The translations under genes and the position numbers were made by a program. Shown here one piece after another: positions 42,277 through 50,953 of a stretch of DNA of 64,000 nucleotides. The DNA is from Isoptericola croceus (GTDB lineage: Bacteria > Actinomycetota > Actinomycetes > Actinomycetales > Cellulomonadaceae). The stretch covers positions 310,001-374,000 of the forward strand of contig NZ_JARLLG010000002.1 in assembly GCF_029382255.1 (NCBI RefSeq), given 5' to 3'. Positions within the stretch are counted from its first letter, which is position 1, and every line of letters begins with the position of its first letter. The notes beneath the pieces are model-generated. The model saw nothing but the letters and a program-made list of their open reading frames with translations. It did no database searches and was not told the origin of the DNA.

Positions 42277-43107
42277 ATGAGCACCGACCACGGTCCTGCC
42301 CCGTCACCAGCCCCTGCCACCGCGGGCGACCGGGTCCGTCAGGTCGTCGTCCTGCTCGGGGCGCTCGTCGCGATCGCCGGGGCCGCCGTCGGCTCCGGCG
42401 CGTTCGGCGGTCAGCCGGTCTCCGAGGCCGCCGACGGCGCGCTCGCGGCCGACGCCACCGTCGTCGTGCCGGGCTCGCCGGCCTTCTCGATCTGGTCGGT
42501 GATCTACGCCGGGCTCCTGCTGTTCGCGGTCGTGCAGGCACTGCCGGGACGCGCGGCGGACGCGCGGATGCGTGCGGTCGGCTGGTGGGTGCTCGGCTCC
42601 ATGGTCCTCAACGCCGTCTGGATCGCCGTGGCCCAGGCCGGCTGGCTGTGGGGCACCGTGCTGGTGATCGTCGCGCTGCTCGCCGTCCTCTGCGTGGCCC
42701 TGGTGCGGATCGTGCGGACCCCCGCCGGGCGCCCACTGGACACCGTCGCGACCGAGGTCACCGTGGGCCTCTACCTCGGCTGGGTGAGCGTCGCGACCAT
42801 CGCGAACGTCGCCGCGGTGCTCGCCGCTGAGGAGGTGGGTGAGCTCGGGCTCGGCGAGAGCGTCTGGGGGGCCGTCCTGGTCGCCGTGGGCGCGCTGGTC
42901 GTGGTGGCGGTGGCGGTCTACGGCCGGTCGCGTCCCAGCGTGACGATCCCCGTGGGGCTCGCCGCGGGGTGGGGCCTCGCCTGGATCGCCGTCGCGCGCA
43001 CCCAGGGCCCGCCGACCGACGTCGTCGTCGCGGTTGCCGCGACGATCGCCGCCGTCGCGGCCGTCGTGGCGCCGATCATCGTCATCCTCGCCCGCCGGCC
43101 GCGGTAG
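42277..43107 (+). CDS. TspO/MBR-like membrane protein
   Basis: 276 residues with seven or more hydrophobic segments. FSIWSVIYAGLLLFAVVQAL and WWVLGSMVLNAVWIAVAQAG resemble the tryptophan-rich helices of TspO/MBR proteins, but the protein is longer than the classical 160 residues and carries extra C-terminal helices. TspO proteins bind porphyrins and haem precursors, and the gene follows hemH-hemQ, which fits. The 3' end overlaps the opposing methyltransferase gene by 26 nt. A generic membrane protein cannot be excluded. Confidence 0.7.
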   Translation: MSTDHGPAPSPAPATAGDRVRQVVVLLGALVAIAGAAVGSGAFGGQPVSEAADGALAADATVVVPGSPAFSIWSVIYAGLLLFAVVQALPGRAADARMRAVGWWVLGSMVLNAVWIAVAQAGWLWGTVLVIVALLAVLCVALVRIVRTPAGRPLDTVATEVTVGLYLGWVSVATIANVAAVLAAEEVGELGLGESVWGAVLVAVGALVVVAVAVYGRSRPSVTIPVGLAAGWGLAWIAVARTQGPPTDVVVAVAATIAAVAAVVAPIIVILARRPR

Positions 43108-43939
43108 CGCCGGCCGCGGTCGCGACGACGACGGTGCCCCCCGGGCCGTCGTCGTCGGGGTCGTACACGACGCGTCCCGCGAGCCCGGCGGCCGCGACGA
43201 GCGCGAGCGCCCCGGCGACCTGGTCGTCGCCGACCTCGAACAGCAGGCTGCCGCCCGGTCGGAGCCAGCCGGGCGCCGCGGCGACGACGCGGCGCAGCAC
43301 GTCGAGCCCGTCGGCGCCGCCGAGCAGCGCCACGACCGGCTCGTGCACCCGCGCCTCGGGCGGCATCTGCGAGATCGCCGCCGTGGGCACGTACGGGGCG
43401 TGGCAGAGCAGCACGTCGATGCGTCCGCGCAGGTCGGCGGGCAGGGCGTCGAAGAGGTCGCCGACGTGGACGGTGCCGCCGAGCGGTGCGAGGTTGCGCC
43501 GGGCGTGCGCGACGGCGGCCGGGTCGACGTCGCTCGCGTGCAGCGCGACGCGCGCCGACGGCGGTGCCGGTGCGCCGCCGTCGGGCCGTCCGCGCAGCCC
43601 CTGCAACACCGCGCCGCCGACCGCGCCGCACCCGCAGCACAGGTCCACCACGACCTCGGCCGCCTCCGGCAGCGCGTCCAGGGCGGTGCGGACCATCAGC
43701 TCGGTGCGGCGTCGCGGGACGAACACACCGGGGCCCACCGACCAGCGGTGACCGGCCATCTCCACCCAGCCCAGCAGGTGCTCCAGCGGCTCACCGGCCA
43801 CGCGACGGGCGGTCAGCTCCTCCAGGCGCCCTGGCCCTGTGCCGACGACGTGGTCGAGCAGCAGCCGCGCCTCGTCCTCGGCGAACACGCACCCCGCCGC
43901 CCTCAGCCGGTCGGCCAGCGCCGCCCCGCCGTCGATCAG
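43082..43939 (-). CDS. PrmC-like (HemK family) protein methyltransferase
   Basis: About 285 residues. Motif I is VVDLCCGCGAVGGAV. The substrate-binding NPPY of PrmC is replaced by LLCHAPYVPTAAI; RVHEPVVALLGGADGLDVLR and WLRPGGSLLFEVGDDQ follow as in the family. Probably a paralogue of the release-factor glutamine methyltransferase with altered substrate. The start is uncertain: a CTG at 43939 overlaps the upstream glutamate dehydrogenase stop (CTGA), while the first GTG (43888) would remove about 17 residues of the N-terminal helix. Confidence 0.8.
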   Translation of the reverse strand: MIDGGAALADRLRAAGCVFAEDEARLLLDHVVGTGPGRLEELTARRVAGEPLEHLLGWVEMAGHRWSVGPGVFVPRRRTELMVRTALDALPEAAEVVVDLCCGCGAVGGAVLQGLRGRPDGGAPAPPSARVALHASDVDPAAVAHARRNLAPLGGTVHVGDLFDALPADLRGRIDVLLCHAPYVPTAAISQMPPEARVHEPVVALLGGADGLDVLRRVVAAAPGWLRPGGSLLFEVGDDQVAGALALVAAAGLAGRVVYDPDDDGPGGTVVVATAAGATAAGGRG

Positions 43940-45213
43940 GGGTACAACCCGCGGATCTGGTGCGCCTCGGCAGTGCGCTTCACGCCGATGACCAGCGCCG
44001 CGTCGCGCAGCGAGATCCCGTCGCGCCGGGCCAGCGTCGAGACGTCGGCGTACGCCGACGCCATCCGCCGGGCCAGCTTCTCCGCGATCTCCTGCTCGGA
44101 CCACCAGTACGTCTGGTTGGCCTGCACCCACTCGAAGTAGGAGACGACGACGCCGCCCGCGTTGGCGAGCACGTCGGGCACCACCGTGACACCGTTGCTC
44201 GCCAGGATCTGGTCACCCCTGGCCGTGGTCGGGCCGTTCGCCCCTTCCACGACCCAGCGGGCGCGCACGGCGGGGGCCGTCGACTCGTCGAGCACGCCCT
44301 CGAGCGCCGCCGGGACGAGGACGTCGGCGTCCAGGGCCAGCAGCTCGGCGTTCGTGATCGGGTCGGCGCCGTCGAACCCCACCACGGACCCGGTGGCCTC
44401 GACGTGCTCCTGCAGCCGCGGCACGTCGAGCCCGGCGTCCGCCCGGATTCCCCCGTACTGGTCGCTCACGGCGACGACGCGCGCACCACGCTCGGCGAAG
44501 ATGGTCGCCGCGTGCCCGCCGACCTTGCCGAAGCCCTGGATGGCCACCGTGACCTCGCTCAGGGGGACGTCGGCCTCCTTGAGCGCCGCGGCCGTGACGT
44601 GCACGATGCCGGCGCTCGTGGCGGTCCCGCGCCCGAGGGAGCCGCCGACGGCGAGCGGCTTGCCCGTCACCACGGCCGGGATCGTGTAGCCCTGGCTGAC
44701 CGAGTAGGTGTCCATCACCCACGCCATCGTCTGGGCGTCGGTGCCCATGTCCGGAGCCATGATGTCCGTGTCGGGGCCGATCATCGGCATGATCTCCGAC
44801 GTGTAGCGGCGCGTCACCCGCTCGAGCTCGCTCGGGGAGTAGTCGCGCGGGTCGATGCCGATCCCGCCCTTCGCCCCGCCGTAGGGCAGGTCGACGATGC
44901 TGCACTTCCACGTCATCCACATCGCCAGGGCTCGCACCTCGTCGATGTCCACGGCCGGGTGGTAGCGCAACCCACCCTTGCCCGGACCTCGCGAGACGTT
45001 GTGCTGCACCCGGAAGCCGTGGAACAGCACCGTCTCGCCGTCGTCACGGCGCAGCGGCACCGCCACGTGCGTCTCGCGGCGCGGGGTGGCGAGCATCTGG
45101 TGCAGTCCCTCGTCGTATCCCAGGTGGACGACAGCCGTCGTGAGCTGGCTGTGCGCCGTGGCCAGGGGTGAAGCGTCGGCCACCAGGGCCGCGCGGGTCG
45201 ACGTCGTCGTCAA
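43936..45213 (-). CDS. Glu/Leu/Phe/Val dehydrogenase (glutamate dehydrogenase-like)
   Basis: 425 residues from TTG 45213, with AGGAGG 5 nt upstream. FHGFRVQHNVSRGPGKGGLR, MTWKCSIVDLPYGGAKGGIG and TDIMAPDMGTDAQTMAWVMD form the catalytic domain with its conserved Lys residues. The C-terminal Rossmann domain has VAIQGFGKVGGHAATIF and ANAGGVVVSYFEWVQ. It reversibly deaminates glutamate (or another amino acid) to the 2-oxo acid. Downstream it is coupled to the PrmC-like gene. Nearby putA and the PAS-AraC regulator suggest a region of glutamate/proline catabolism. Confidence 0.94.
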   Translation of the reverse strand: MTTTSTRAALVADASPLATAHSQLTTAVVHLGYDEGLHQMLATPRRETHVAVPLRRDDGETVLFHGFRVQHNVSRGPGKGGLRYHPAVDIDEVRALAMWMTWKCSIVDLPYGGAKGGIGIDPRDYSPSELERVTRRYTSEIMPMIGPDTDIMAPDMGTDAQTMAWVMDTYSVSQGYTIPAVVTGKPLAVGGSLGRGTATSAGIVHVTAAALKEADVPLSEVTVAIQGFGKVGGHAATIFAERGARVVAVSDQYGGIRADAGLDVPRLQEHVEATGSVVGFDGADPITNAELLALDADVLVPAALEGVLDESTAPAVRARWVVEGANGPTTARGDQILASNGVTVVPDVLANAGGVVVSYFEWVQANQTYWWSEQEIAEKLARRMASAYADVSTLARRDGISLRDAALVIGVKRTAEAHQIRGLYP

Positions 45214-45369
45214 CAGAACCTCCTGCAAGGCACGGGCCGGGCACTCGGGTCCGGCCCGGCGGTCGGTACGGCCCCTGGTCGGGGCTCGCGGTGAAACGGT
45301 AACCCCACCGGCGGCGGTGTGACGACGGCGGGTGGTCTCGGCTCGGCGACGCACACTCTGCCCCCGCCG

Positions 45370-46164
45370 TCAGCCACGGCGTGCCCGGCGGCGGAAGGAG
45401 GCCGGCGTCTCGCCGGTCAGCCGGGCGAAGGCACGGGTGAACGCCGCCTGGTCGTAGAAGCCGGTGACGGCAGCGATCTCGGCGATCGGGGTGCTGCCAC
45501 CGGTCAGCAGGTCGGCGGCGCGATCGACCCGGGTGCGCAGCACGAGCTGTCGGGGCGACAGCCCGAAGACCTGCTTCACGCGCCGGTCGAGCACCGCCGG
45601 GGTGCAGCCGGCCAACGTCGCCAGGTCACGGACCGTCAGGGGAACGTCCGGGCGGTCGTCCAGGTGCTGCTCCACCGCGACCCGCAGGCGCGCCATCGCA
45701 TCCATCGTGACGTCGTCGGCGTCGCGCGAGCGCAGGTCGCGCGAGACCGAGACGATGCCGACCAGCCGGCCGCCGTCGTCGCGCACCGGCAGCTTGGAGG
45801 TGAGGTACCAACCGGGGGTGCCGCCGAGCCGCCGGATCAGCTCCAGCTCTCCGCGCAGGGGGCGCCCACCGCGGAGCACCTCGGCGTCCTGGGCCTCGTA
45901 GCGTTCGGCCAGCTCGGGGACGAACAGGTCCCGGGCGCGCCGTCCGACGACCTGGCGGCGCGACCGCTCGTTGGTACGGTGCACGAACGTCCGGTTGACC
46001 AGGACGTACCGGCCGGCGGCGTCCTTGGCGCAGAACATGACGTCGCTCAGCTCGTCCATCAGCGCCACCATGGTCCTCGCCATCGCGGCCAGGACGGCGT
46101 CGTCGGACGGCGGCGTCGGGCCGGTGTCGGGAGGTCCGCCGGGTGGCGGCGCGGGGAGGGGCAC
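45370..46164 (-). CDS. PAS-domain AraC family regulator
   Basis: 264 residues. A PAS domain (about 33-145; DVMFCAKDAAGRYVLVNRTF, GTPGWYLTSKLPVRDDGGRL, VGIVSVSRDL) is followed by an AraC-type double helix-turn-helix (about 160-262; LTVRDLATLAGCTPAVLDRR, FGLSPRQLVLRTRVDRAADL, IAEIAAVTGFYDQAAFTRAF). The start (GTG 46164) is uncertain because the Pro-rich first 20 residues could be non-coding. Divergent from putA, 110 nt apart, so it probably activates proline catabolism; the PAS ligand is unknown. Confidence 0.92.
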   Translation of the reverse strand: MPLPAPPPGGPPDTGPTPPSDDAVLAAMARTMVALMDELSDVMFCAKDAAGRYVLVNRTFVHRTNERSRRQVVGRRARDLFVPELAERYEAQDAEVLRGGRPLRGELELIRRLGGTPGWYLTSKLPVRDDGGRLVGIVSVSRDLRSRDADDVTMDAMARLRVAVEQHLDDRPDVPLTVRDLATLAGCTPAVLDRRVKQVFGLSPRQLVLRTRVDRAADLLTGGSTPIAEIAAVTGFYDQAAFTRAFARLTGETPASFRRRARRG

Positions 46165-46274
46165 GCTGCCGGTCTACCCGGGTCGGCGCCGCAGGGCAAG
46201 TTTGTCGTCACGTGGTCGTGGCGGGACGCGTTCTGTACAAGACGAGCAGGGTGGATCGGGAGCATCCTGGAGGG

Positions 46275-49200
46275 ATGAGCACCCATCTGAACGAGCGCGG
46301 CGCCGCCACCGCCGTCGCCGGACGCCCGGCCCGCATCGAGGCCGCGGCGCTGGTCGAGGACGCCGTCGCCCTCGCGCACTCCTGGATCGCCACCGCCGAA
46401 GGGGCCGGTGGCGCCACCACCCGCGCCGACCGTCGTACGCGGGCTACCGCCGAACGGCTCGGTGACCTGGTCGCCGACCCGGCCGGCCTCGAGCTGGCCG
46501 TCGGGTTCGTCGACGACGTCGCCCGGCCGCATGACGTCCGGGTGGCGGCCAAGGCGCTCGCGCGCCTGGGACGCGACGCGGGGAGCGCGAGCTTCCTCTC
46601 CCCGGTCGACCGCACCCTGTTCCGGGTCGGCGCCGCCGTCGCGCCGCTGCTGCCCGCCGTCGTGGTGCCCGCCGCGCGCGTGCGGCTGCGCCAGCTCGTG
46701 GGTCACCTCGTCGCCGACGCCGGTCGCGGCCTGGGCAAGCACCTCGCGCGCACGCGCGCCGAGGGCTACACGCTCAACGTCAACCTGCTCGGCGAGGCCG
46801 TGCTCGGGGCTGACGAGGCCCAGGCTCGCCTGGAGCGCACCCTCGACCTGGTCCGGCGCGACGACGTGGACTACGTCTCGATCAAGGTCTCGTCCGTGGC
46901 CGCCCAGCTCGTCACCTGGGACCTCGACGGGTCGCGCGAGCGCGTCGTCGCCCAGCTGCTGCCGCTGTACCGGGCGGCCCGCGACCACGGGGTGTTCCTC
47001 AACCTCGACATGGAGGAGTACAAGGACCTCGCGCTGACCACGGCTGTCTTCCGCGACGTGCTCGACCGCGAGGAGTTCCGCGACCTCGAGGCCGGGATCG
47101 TCCTGCAGGCCTACCTGCCCGACGCGATGGACGCGCTGGACGAGCTCACCGACTGGGCGCAGGGTCGCGTGCGGGCGGGCGGTGCGCGGATCAAGGTCCG
47201 TCTCGTCAAGGGCGCGAACCTCGCGATGGAGCACGTCGAGGCGGAGCTGCACGACTGGGCCGCCGCGCCGTACCCCACCAAGCCCGACGTCGACGCCAAC
47301 TACGTGCGGATCCTCGACCGTCACCTCACCCCGGAGCGGACGGCGGCCGTCCGGCTCGGCGTCGCCTCCCACAACCTGTTCCACGTGGCGCTCGCCGTGC
47401 TGCTCGCGCGCGGTCGCGGCGTCAGCGAAGGACTCGACGTCGAGATGCTGCAGGGCATGGCGCCGATCGAGGCCCGGCTCGTCCGTGCCGAGGTGGCGAA
47501 GGACGGCGGCGAGGTCGTGCTCTACACGCCCGCGGTCCGCGACGAGGACTTCGACGTGGCCATCTCCTACCTGGTGCGCCGTCTTGAGGAGAACGCCGCC
47601 GAGCAGAACTTCCTGCACGCGTCCTTCGCCCCGCCGAAGTCCGTGCCCGGCGTCACCGGCACGCCGATGGACCGCCAGGAGATCGCGTTCCGGGCCTCTG
47701 TGACGCACGGCGTGGACTACGTGGCCGACGACGTCACGCCGCGTCGCCGCTCCCGCTTCACGCCCGGTAGTACCCCCGGCCGCGAGGAAGTGCCCGCGGG
47801 GGACTACCGCGATGCCGCAGGTACTACCGGGGCGGGAGGATGGTTCCGCAACGCGATGGACACCGACCCGGCCGTGGCCGCGCACCGCGAGTGGGCGGCA
47901 CAGATCGTCGGGCCGGACAACGGCTACGTCCCGGTCCAGGCGCCCGAGGTCGGCGACGTCGCGACGATCGACACCGCCGTCGCCCGGGCCGTCGAGGTCC
48001 GCGAGGCATGGGCCGCGGTGCCCGCCGCCGGGCGCGCCCGCGTGCTGCGCGAGGCTGCGCGTCGCCTCGAGGACCGTCGTGGCGAGCTGGTCGCCACCGC
48101 AGTGCACGAGGTCGGCAAGACCGTTGCCGAGACCGATCCCGAGGTCACCGAGGCCGTCGACTTCGCCAACTACTACGCGGAGGCCGCCGAGGCGCTCGAC
48201 GGCGTCGAGGGCGCCGACTTCGCGCCCGACGGCGTCACGCTCGTCACCCCGCCGTGGAACTTCCCTGTGGCGATCCCCATCGGCGGCGTACTGGCGGCGC
48301 TCGCGGCGGGCTCGACGGTGCTCGCCAAGCCCGCTCCGCCGACCCCCCGATGTTTCGAGCTCGCGGTGGAGTGCGTCCACGAGGCGCTGGAGGCCGTGGC
48401 GCCCGAGTTCGGCCTGGCGCCGGACGTCGCGCGCGACGCCGTGCAGTACCTGCGGGTCCCCGACGGCGAGCTGGGCAGGCACCTGGTCACGCACCCGGAC
48501 GTGGCGCGTGTGCTGCTGACCGGATCCATCGAGACCGCCGAGATGTTCGCGCGGTGGCGCCCGGAGCGTCCGGTGCTCGCCGAGACGTCGGGGAAGAACG
48601 CCCTGGTCGTGACGCCGTCGGCCGACCTCGACCTGGCGGTGGCGGACGTCGTCCGCAGCGCGTTCGGTCACGCCGGGCAGAAGTGTTCCGCCGCGTCCCT
48701 GGTGATCCTCGTCGGCTCCGTCGGTGACCCGACGACCGTCACGGGCGAACGGTTCCGCCGTCAGCTCGTCGACTCGGTGAGGTCGCTCGCCGTGGGGCTG
48801 CCCACGTCGCTGTCCACCGTGATGGGTCCGCTCACGGAGCCTGCCGCCGGCAAGCTCGAGCGGGCGCTCACGACACTCGAGCCGGGGGAGACCTGGCTGG
48901 TGCAGCCACGCCGCCTCGACGAGCTGGCGGCGTCGGCCGGCCTGGACCCGGACCGGCTGTGGACGCCCGGGCTGCGCGACGGCGTCGTGCCCGGCTCGTT
49001 CTTCCACCTCACCGAGGTGTTCGGACCCGTGCTGGGCATCATGCGCGCCGCGACGCTGGACGAGGCGCTCGCGATCCAGAACCAGGTGTCGTTCGGCCTC
49101 ACCGGTGGCATCCACTCGCTCGACTCCGATGAGATCGCCACCTGGCTCGACCGCGTCGAGGTCGGCAACGCCTACGTCAACCGGCACATCACCGGAGCCA

Positions 49201-49838
49201 TCGTGCAGCGCCAGTCCTTCGGGGGCTGGAAGGCCTCCGTGGTGGGTCCCGGCGCCAAGGCCGGTGGCCCGAACTACGTGGCCCAGCTCGGCACGTGGAG
49301 CGACGGCCCGGCGGCGGCCGACGGCCCGCCGCCGCGCGGCGACGACCCGCAGGGATGGCTCACCTGGGCCGAGGCGTCGGACGACGCCGCCTGGGCGAGC
49401 GAGTTCGGCGTCGAGCACGACAAGACCGGGCTGAGCGTCGAGGAGAACACGTTCCGGTACCGGGCGGTGGACCAGGTGACCGTCCGCGTCGGCGACGACG
49501 CGCTGCCGGTCGAGGTGCGCCGTGTCCTGGCCGGTGCCCGGCGTGCCGGGGTGCGTGCCGTCGTCGTCCCGGAGGCCGACGCAGGGTGGGGCGTGCCGCA
49601 CGAGGAGCCGGTCTCCCACGCCCAGTTCGCCGCGGCCGTCGCCGAGGGCCGGGTGACGGGGCGGATCCGCGTGGTCGGGTCGGCTCCGGGACTGCGCGAG
49701 GCGGCCGCGGGCCGGCCGGGCGAGGTGACCGTGCTGGACGGCCCGGTCCTGGCCGCCGGACGCCGCGAGCTGCTGACCTTCCTGCGGGAGCAGGCGGTCA
49801 GCCGGACGAAGCACCGCTACGGCCACCTGCGCGACTGA
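46275..49838 (+). CDS. putA: Bifunctional proline dehydrogenase / glutamate-semialdehyde dehydrogenase PutA
   Basis: 1187 residues from ATG 46275; GGAGGG abuts this ATG, so an upstream GTG (46251) is possible. Proline dehydrogenase barrel at about 90-470 (EGYTLNVNLLGEAVLGADEA, DYVSIKVSSVAAQLVTWDL, KVRLVKGANLAMEHVEAEL, YLVRRLEENAAEQNFLHASF). Aldehyde dehydrogenase at about 540-1010, with catalytic Glu in LAETSGKNALVV (about 768) and Cys in FGHAGQKCSAAS (about 803). A further C-terminal domain reaches 1187. It oxidises proline to glutamate via pyrroline-5-carboxylate. No ribbon-helix-helix domain, so regulation is external, probably by the divergent PAS-AraC protein. Confidence 0.95.
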   Translation: MSTHLNERGAATAVAGRPARIEAAALVEDAVALAHSWIATAEGAGGATTRADRRTRATAERLGDLVADPAGLELAVGFVDDVARPHDVRVAAKALARLGRDAGSASFLSPVDRTLFRVGAAVAPLLPAVVVPAARVRLRQLVGHLVADAGRGLGKHLARTRAEGYTLNVNLLGEAVLGADEAQARLERTLDLVRRDDVDYVSIKVSSVAAQLVTWDLDGSRERVVAQLLPLYRAARDHGVFLNLDMEEYKDLALTTAVFRDVLDREEFRDLEAGIVLQAYLPDAMDALDELTDWAQGRVRAGGARIKVRLVKGANLAMEHVEAELHDWAAAPYPTKPDVDANYVRILDRHLTPERTAAVRLGVASHNLFHVALAVLLARGRGVSEGLDVEMLQGMAPIEARLVRAEVAKDGGEVVLYTPAVRDEDFDVAISYLVRRLEENAAEQNFLHASFAPPKSVPGVTGTPMDRQEIAFRASVTHGVDYVADDVTPRRRSRFTPGSTPGREEVPAGDYRDAAGTTGAGGWFRNAMDTDPAVAAHREWAAQIVGPDNGYVPVQAPEVGDVATIDTAVARAVEVREAWAAVPAAGRARVLREAARRLEDRRGELVATAVHEVGKTVAETDPEVTEAVDFANYYAEAAEALDGVEGADFAPDGVTLVTPPWNFPVAIPIGGVLAALAAGSTVLAKPAPPTPRCFELAVECVHEALEAVAPEFGLAPDVARDAVQYLRVPDGELGRHLVTHPDVARVLLTGSIETAEMFARWRPERPVLAETSGKNALVVTPSADLDLAVADVVRSAFGHAGQKCSAASLVILVGSVGDPTTVTGERFRRQLVDSVRSLAVGLPTSLSTVMGPLTEPAAGKLERALTTLEPGETWLVQPRRLDELAASAGLDPDRLWTPGLRDGVVPGSFFHLTEVFGPVLGIMRAATLDEALAIQNQVSFGLTGGIHSLDSDEIATWLDRVEVGNAYVNRHITGAIVQRQSFGGWKASVVGPGAKAGGPNYVAQLGTWSDGPAAADGPPPRGDDPQGWLTWAEASDDAAWASEFGVEHDKTGLSVEENTFRYRAVDQVTVRVGDDALPVEVRRVLAGARRAGVRAVVVPEADAGWGVPHEEPVSHAQFAAAVAEGRVTGRIRVVGSAPGLREAAAGRPGEVTVLDGPVLAAGRRELLTFLREQAVSRTKHRYGHLRD

Positions 49839-49858
49839 CCCCGCCGCCCGCCGCTCGC

Positions 49859-49914
49859 CGAGCAGGAGGTTGCGCCCGCATTCCTCAGGGAAAGCGGGCG
49901 CAACCTCCTGCTCG
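49859..49914. terminator. Long hairpin between putA and the lacI-type gene
   Basis: Perfect 21-nt arms (49859-49879 and 49894-49914) with a 14-nt loop. It lies between the convergent stops of putA (49838) and the LacI regulator (49923). Confidence 0.78.
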
Positions 49915-49922
49915 CCGGGTGG

Positions 49923-50933
49923 TCAGGCGGAGTCGCCCTCGACGAGGCGTGGGACGAAGATGCGGGGTTCGGGGTGGACGTCCTCGCCGGCCAGCATGTC
50001 GAGCAGCGTGGACGTCGCCGCCGCCACCATCTCCACCACCGGCTGCAGCACCGTGGTGAGCCGCGGCGTCGTGCGTTCCGCGCCAAGAGCGTCGAACCCG
50101 ACGATCGCGACGTCGTCGGGCACGTTCTTGCCGTGGGCGCGCAGCACCTGCAGCGCACCGGCCGCCATGAGGTCGGAGGCGGCGAAGACGCCGTCGATGT
50201 CAGGGTGTTCGGCGAGGATACGCTCCATCGCCGCGGCACCGCCCTCCACGGTGAAGTCCCCGGTCGCCACCGCGTCGGTGGGCAGACCGGCCCGGGTCAG
50301 GGTGCGCCGCCAGCCCTCGTGACGGTCGAGCGCGGCCGTCATGTCCTGCGGGCCGGTGAGCGCCGCGATCCTGTGGCAGCCGCGGTCGACCAGCCGTTGG
50401 GTCGCGACCCGGGCACCCGCCGCGTTGTCGACGTCGACATAGTGCAGGCCGGCGCTGTCGAACGGGCGGCCGACGAAGACCCCCGGAAGGGTCCCCGAGC
50501 GCAGCTCGGGCTCGAGGCGGTCGTCCTTGTGGTGGGACGCGATGATGACGCCGTCGACGTGGCCGCTGTTGAGGTACCGCGCGATGTGTCCGGGCCGCTC
50601 GCCCTGCCGTGCCAGCAGCAGCACGAGCTGCAGGTCGGTGCCGCCCAGGCCTTCGCTGACGCCACGCACCACGCCGGCGAGGAACGGGTCGGTGAGGATG
50701 CGGGCGTCCGGCTCGGGTACGACCAGCGCGATGGAGTCCGTGCGACGTGTCACGAGGGACCGGGCCGCCCGGTTCGGTGCGTACCCCAGGCGGAGGATGG
50801 CGGCGTCGACGGCCTGCTGCGCCTCGGGGGACACACGGTCGCCCCCGTTGATCGCGCGGGACGCGGTGGACCGGGACACCCCGGCGGCGCGCGCGACGTC
50901 GTCGAGCGTCGGAACGATGTGCTTCGTGACCAC
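49923..50933 (-). CDS. LacI family transcriptional regulator
   Basis: 336 residues. Helix-turn-helix and hinge at 8-62 (TLDDVARAAGVSRSTASRAI, RLGYAPNRAARSLVTRR), then a periplasmic-binding-like effector domain (SIALVVPEPDARILTDPFLA, DGVIIASHHKDDRLEPELRS, IDGVFAASDLMAAGALQVLR). Twenty nt downstream of the GH1 gene and likely in the same transcript as the sugar ABC genes. Probably a repressor binding the dyads upstream of the binding-protein gene; the inducer would be a beta-glucoside or cellobiose (inference). Confidence 0.94.
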   Translation of the reverse strand: MVTKHIVPTLDDVARAAGVSRSTASRAINGGDRVSPEAQQAVDAAILRLGYAPNRAARSLVTRRTDSIALVVPEPDARILTDPFLAGVVRGVSEGLGGTDLQLVLLLARQGERPGHIARYLNSGHVDGVIIASHHKDDRLEPELRSGTLPGVFVGRPFDSAGLHYVDVDNAAGARVATQRLVDRGCHRIAALTGPQDMTAALDRHEGWRRTLTRAGLPTDAVATGDFTVEGGAAAMERILAEHPDIDGVFAASDLMAAGALQVLRAHGKNVPDDVAIVGFDALGAERTTPRLTTVLQPVVEMVAAATSTLLDMLAGEDVHPEPRIFVPRLVEGDSA

Positions 50934-50953
50934 GATCGGAGACTACCTCTCGC

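Noticed and set aside
46059-49826. 1255-residue open frame antisense to putA
   Set aside because: Long only because GC-rich antisense frames lack stops; the sense frame carries all PutA motifs.
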